Shown here: in pieces, positions 60,910-64,000 of the stretch | Layout of the letters: every line of letters begins with the position of its first letter | Position numbering within the stretch: position 1 is the first letter of the stretch | NCBI RefSeq assembly: GCF_900323885.1 | Contig: NZ_OOHJ01000022.1 | Coordinates: forward strand, 1,798,001 to 1,862,000 | DNA: 64,000 nt | From: [Actinomadura] parvosata subsp. kistnae | GTDB taxonomy: Bacteria; Actinomycetota; Actinomycetes; Streptosporangiales; Streptosporangiaceae | Direction: 5' to 3' | Position numbers and translations under genes: made by a program | Notes under the pieces: model-generated | What the model was told of the DNA's origin: nothing | Seen by the model: the letters and a program-made list of their open reading frames with translations, nothing else | The model's database searches: none

Positions 60910-61523
60910 ATGAGTACTGTGATCCAGGCATCGACGGAGATCGACCTGGAGGACGCCGGCGTGGCCCGCAAGCAGTCCAAGGAGAGCAAGGCCAAGGATT
61001 CGGATCGGGAGCTGGTGGCCCAGCTGGTCGACCAGGCCCGCGCCGAGGGCGTGGAACTGGTGGGGGAGAACGGGCTGCTCGGCCGGCTGACCAAGCTGGT
61101 GCTGGAGTCCGCGCTGGAAGGCGAGATCACTGACCATCTCGGCTATGACAAGCACGAACGCGGTGCAAGCGAGACAGGCAACAACCGCAACGGCTCCCGC
61201 TCCAAGACCGTCATCACCGACGTCGGGCCGGTCGAGATCAGCGTGCCGCGTGATCGGGACGGCAGCTTCGAGCCGAAGATCGTGCGCAAGCGGCAGCGGC
61301 GGCTGTCCGGCGTGGATGAGATGGTCATCTCGCTGGCCGCCAAGGGCCTGACCACCGGGGAGATCTCCGCCCATCTGGCCGAGGTGTATGGGGCGCAGGT
61401 GTCCAAGCAGACCATCTCCACCATCACCGACAAGGTGCTGGACGGGATGGCCGAGTGGCAAAACCGGCCGCTCGACCCCGTCTACCCGGTCTTGTTTATC
61501 GATGCCATCCACGTGAAGCTGCG
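60910..61523 (+). pseudogene. IS256-family transposase, N-terminal part
   Basis: Encodes the N-terminal half of a mutator-type transposase: IEDHLGYDKHE-like GEITDHLGYDKHERGASETGN, the VEISVPRDRDGSFEP segment and the first catalytic Asp in VLFIDAIHVK. Reading is broken after VKLR by the ISL3 insertion and stops within it at 61545. Joined to 63216 the frame continues perfectly (VKLREGQVANRP), giving a 438-residue transposase with no other lesion. Confidence 0.9.
61516..61523. repeat. left 8-bp target-site duplication of ISL3 element
   Basis: AAGCTGCG, repeated exactly at 63208-63215 on the other side of the element. Confidence 0.9.
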
Positions 61524-63207
61524 GGCTCTGTCGCAGATTGCGTGATCCTCGATTCGTCGGTCTTGTTGCGGGTTCCACGAAGGAATAATGATCTTCGTGT
61601 CTTGCGCAGTGGATTGACGTTCTGCTCCCGCACCTGACGGTGCTGACCGTGGAGGATGCCAAGCGCGAAGGCGGGATAGTGAGTATTCGTGCTCGGGTAA
61701 GCGGGATGCGAGCGGCGTGCACGAGCTGTGGCGGGGTATCGGCTCGGGTTCACGGCAGGTACGTGCGCCGGCTCAAGGACGCCGTGGTGGGTGGTGCCTG
61801 CGTGATCATCGAGTTGGTGGTCAGGCGTTTTCGCTGTGTGAGCGTCACGTGTCCGGTGAAGACGTTCGCCGAGCAGGTGCCGGGCCTGACCCGGCCGCAT
61901 GCGCGCTTCACCGACGCCCTGCAGCAGCTGTTGGCATCGATAGGGATGGAGCTGGCGGGCCGGGCCGGCGTTCGCCTGGCAGCCTCGCTGGGTCTGCAAG
62001 TGGGCCGCGACACCCTGCTGCGTCGCGTCAGGGCCTTGCCTGAGCAGCCGATCGGACACGTGCGGGTGCTGGGTGTCGATGACTTCGCCACACGTAAGGG
62101 TCACCGCTACGGCACGATCATGGTGGATCTCGAAACCCGCAGGGTCGTGGACATGATCGACGGCAGGGACGGAGACTCTCTGGCAGCGTGGCTGCGTGAG
62201 CACTCGTTACCGGAGGTGATCTGCCGAGATCGAGCAGGCGGCTACGCTGACGGGGCACGCCAAGGCGCACCCGACGCAGTGCAAGTGGCAGACCGGTTCC
62301 ATCTGTGGCAGAACCTCGGCCAGGCCGTGGAGAAGGACGTCGCCACCGTCCGCCACGACCTCGCAGCAGCGCTGGCCGCCGCGGCCGCAGCCACCTGCAC
62401 CGCCGAACCACCACCCGTGATGCACCACCGCGAGCTCAAAGTCGTCACCCGACTGCGTCGACATCACGCCGCCGTGCATGAGCTGCTGAAACAAGGTCTC
62501 AGCAAGGCGGCCATCGGCCGAGAGCTCGGCCTGCACCCCGCAACCGTCCGCAAGCTGGCCAACGCCGCCGAGGTCGACACCGTGATCGCCATGAGTCAAA
62601 ACCGTGCCAGCATCCTGGACGGATACCACGAACACCTGCACCGCCGCTGGAACGAGGGCATTCGAAACGCTGCCCAGCTCACCCGGGAGATCACCACGTT
62701 CGGATACTCCGGCACCGAGCAACAAGTGCAACGCTACCTACGGCGCTTTCGCACCGGTGCCGGTCAGATCGCCATCCCCGCCCCCAGGCCGCCTTCGGGC
62801 CGCGACATCACCCGCTGGATCATGTCCAACCCCGACAACCTGAGCTCCGACGATGCCGGTCAGTTGCGAACCCTTCGCAAACGCAGCCGCGCTCTGAACC
62901 GGCTGGCCCGGCATGTCCAGGACTTCGCCCTCATGATGACCCAGCTCCACGGCCACCAGCTCGACGCCTGGATCTCCGCGGCCGAAAAGGACTCATTCAC
63001 CGCGCTCGCTTCCTTCGCCCGCAACCTCCGCCGGGATCTCAATGCTGTCCGCAACGGCCTGACACTGCCTCACAGCTCCGGCCCTGTCGAAGGGCACGTC
63101 AATCGCGTCAAGATGCTCAAACGCCAAATGTTCGGCCGCGCGAAACTCGACCTGCTACGCAAACGCACCCTGCGTTCCGCCTAGATCACGCAATCTGCGA
63201 CAGAGCC
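61524..63207 (+). mobile_element. complete ISL3-family insertion sequence
   Basis: A 1684-bp element bounded by perfect 24-bp inverted repeats (left GGCTCTGTCGCAGATTGCGT..., right its exact complement at 63184-63207) and by the 8-bp target duplication AAGCTGCG. Both features agree with the ISL3 family. It encodes one transposase. Confidence 0.95.
61640..63184 (+). CDS. ISL3-family transposase
   Basis: A 514-residue transposase. The N-terminal zinc finger is CTSCGGVSARVHGRYVRRL with the partner Cys in FRCVSVTCPVKTF; an HTH (SKAAIGRELGLHPATVRKLA) lies in the middle insert. The DDE residues are visible in VLGVDDFATRKGHRYGT, ICRDRAGGYADGA and SGPVEGHVNRVKMLKRQMFG. Upstream, in the same frame, coding-like sequence (AQWIDVLLPHLT) extends to about 61592 without a standard start, so the true start may differ from GTG 61640. 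The TAG stop overlaps the right inverted repeat. Confidence 0.9.
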   Translation: MLTVEDAKREGGIVSIRARVSGMRAACTSCGGVSARVHGRYVRRLKDAVVGGACVIIELVVRRFRCVSVTCPVKTFAEQVPGLTRPHARFTDALQQLLASIGMELAGRAGVRLAASLGLQVGRDTLLRRVRALPEQPIGHVRVLGVDDFATRKGHRYGTIMVDLETRRVVDMIDGRDGDSLAAWLREHSLPEVICRDRAGGYADGARQGAPDAVQVADRFHLWQNLGQAVEKDVATVRHDLAAALAAAAAATCTAEPPPVMHHRELKVVTRLRRHHAAVHELLKQGLSKAAIGRELGLHPATVRKLANAAEVDTVIAMSQNRASILDGYHEHLHRRWNEGIRNAAQLTREITTFGYSGTEQQVQRYLRRFRTGAGQIAIPAPRPPSGRDITRWIMSNPDNLSSDDAGQLRTLRKRSRALNRLARHVQDFALMMTQLHGHQLDAWISAAEKDSFTALASFARNLRRDLNAVRNGLTLPHSSGPVEGHVNRVKMLKRQMFGRAKLDLLRKRTLRSA

Positions 63208-63918
63208 AAGCTGCGCGAGGGTCAGGTCGCCAACCGGCCGATCTACGTGGCGCTGGCGGTGACGGTGGATGGCGAGCGCGACATCCTTGGGCTGTGGGCC
63301 GGCGACGGCGGCGAGGGCGCCAAGTTCTGGCTGCACGTGCTGACCGAGATCAAGAATCGTGGGGTGGCCGATGCGCTGATGGTGGTATGCGACGGTCTCA
63401 AGGGCTTGCCGCAGGCCATCGAGCAGGTCTGGCCCCAGGCGGTCGTCCAGACGTGCGTGGTGCACCTGCTGCGTGCGTCGTTCCGGTATGCCGCCCGCCA
63501 GCACTGGGATGCCATCGCCAAGGCGCTCAAGCCGGTCTACACCGCGCCTACGGAGGCCGCTGCGCTGGAGCGCTTCTTGGAGTTCGCCGAGATCTGGGGC
63601 GGGAAGTATCCGGCGATCGTGAAGTTGTGGGAGGACGCCTGGGCCGAGTTCGTGCCCTTCCTCAACTTCGACACCGAGATCCGCCGCGTCATCTGCTCGA
63701 CCAACGCCATCGAGTCGGTCAACGCCCGCATCCGGCGGGCGGTCAAGGCCCGCGGCCACTTCCCCAACGAGCAGGCAGCGCTCAAGTGCGTCTACATGGC
63801 GATCATGAGCCTGGACCCGACCGGCAAGGGCCGCAAGCGCTGGATCACCCGCTGGAAAGCCGCGCTGAACGCCTTCGCCATCACCTTCGAAGGCCGCCTG
63901 ACCCCGACCGCCCGCTAA
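63208..63918 (+). pseudogene. IS256-family transposase, C-terminal part
   Basis: The second half of the interrupted transposase, including the second catalytic Asp (VVCDGLKGLP), the CxxH-like VVQTCVVHLLRAS segment and the Glu in STNAIESVNARIRRAVKARG. It begins at the right copy of the target duplication and ends normally 39 bp before the right end of the element. Confidence 0.9.
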
Positions 63919-64000
63919 TCAAACAAGATCGAGATACACCACTGACTGGACACACCCCCTCTACGCGCGGCTCCAGGCCGTCGCCACGAACCGCCGTACA

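Larger units (their letters stand above)
60861..63957 (+). mobile_element. IS256-family insertion sequence, interrupted by ISL3
   Basis: Terminal inverted repeats 60861-60887 (GGGTCTGTACGGTCACTGGT...) and 63931-63957 match at 22 of 27 bases. The transposase is split by an ISL3 element at 61524-63207. No matching target duplication is seen outside these ends. Without the inner element the unit is about 1.4 kb, normal for IS256. Confidence 0.85.

Noticed and set aside
60861..63957. Target-site duplication around the outer IS256 element
   Set aside because: The 8-9 bases outside the two ends do not match at any small offset tried.

Overview
The window is very GC-rich, uses GTG and TTG starts often, and its genes have a strong G/C bias at third codon positions. 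Together with the gene content (NucS mismatch endonuclease, DivIVA-type polarity coiled coil, AI-2E and RHS/LamG surface proteins, many TetR regulators, a geosmin-type terpene cyclase) this points to a sporulating or mycelial actinomycete. Streptosporangiaceae such as Nonomuraea would fit, but the genus is an inference.

Layout. 0-3.4 kb: NAD salvage (pncB end, pncA), a small membrane-anchored protein, a STAS anti-sigma antagonist and a small membrane protein. 3.4-13.8 kb: superfamily II helicase, a proline-rich single-pass protein, two MFS exporters (one divergent from its own TetR), a secreted zinc metalloprotease, DUF3039, YqgE/AlgH, an LPYTG-anchored protein and a TetR. 13.8-18.2 kb: glycerol regulon, with an IclR regulator, glpK (frameshifted) and glpD; two nearly identical 17-bp palindromes mark the regulator gene and glpK. 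18.3-26.3 kb: malic enzyme, cytidylate-kinase-like protein, redox-dead thioredoxin/TPR co-chaperone, MarR, a multi-pass protein with two frameshifts, a DUF4230 protein and an orphan terpene cyclase. 26.4-33.7 kb: accessory stretch with a PI-PLC carrying an inserted beta-propeller, a killer-toxin-like beta/gamma-crystallin, XRE regulator, NUDIX, a small membrane protein of a kind seen near conflict systems, a TetR/F420-type reductase pair with three operator copies, and several tandem repeat arrays. 33.7-38.2 kb: thiolase, methylmalonyl-CoA epimerase, Scy/FilP-like coiled coil and AI-2E transporter. 38.2-50.1 kb: hydrolase, CAP protein, SDR, then a two-gene surface operon of a LamG protein and a 2077-residue RHS protein. 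50.2-60.7 kb: hydrolase, zinc-ribbon protein, nucS, carotenoid oxygenase + GNAT, aldehyde dehydrogenase, TetR, STAS protein, an ABC exporter operon ending in a histidine kinase, and a PduO-type cobalamin adenosyltransferase. 60.8 kb to the end: an IS256-family element interrupted by a complete ISL3-family element with an 8-bp target duplication.

How the genes connect. Glycerol uptake is missing here but phosphorylation and oxidation are together under one apparent regulator. The epimerase and cobalamin adenosyltransferase both serve the B12-dependent methylmalonyl-CoA route, though they are 25 kb apart. The most unusual theme is a set of short tandem repeat arrays that begin in, or lie against, the stop codon of four separate minus-strand genes. 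No tRNA, rRNA or CRISPR array was seen.
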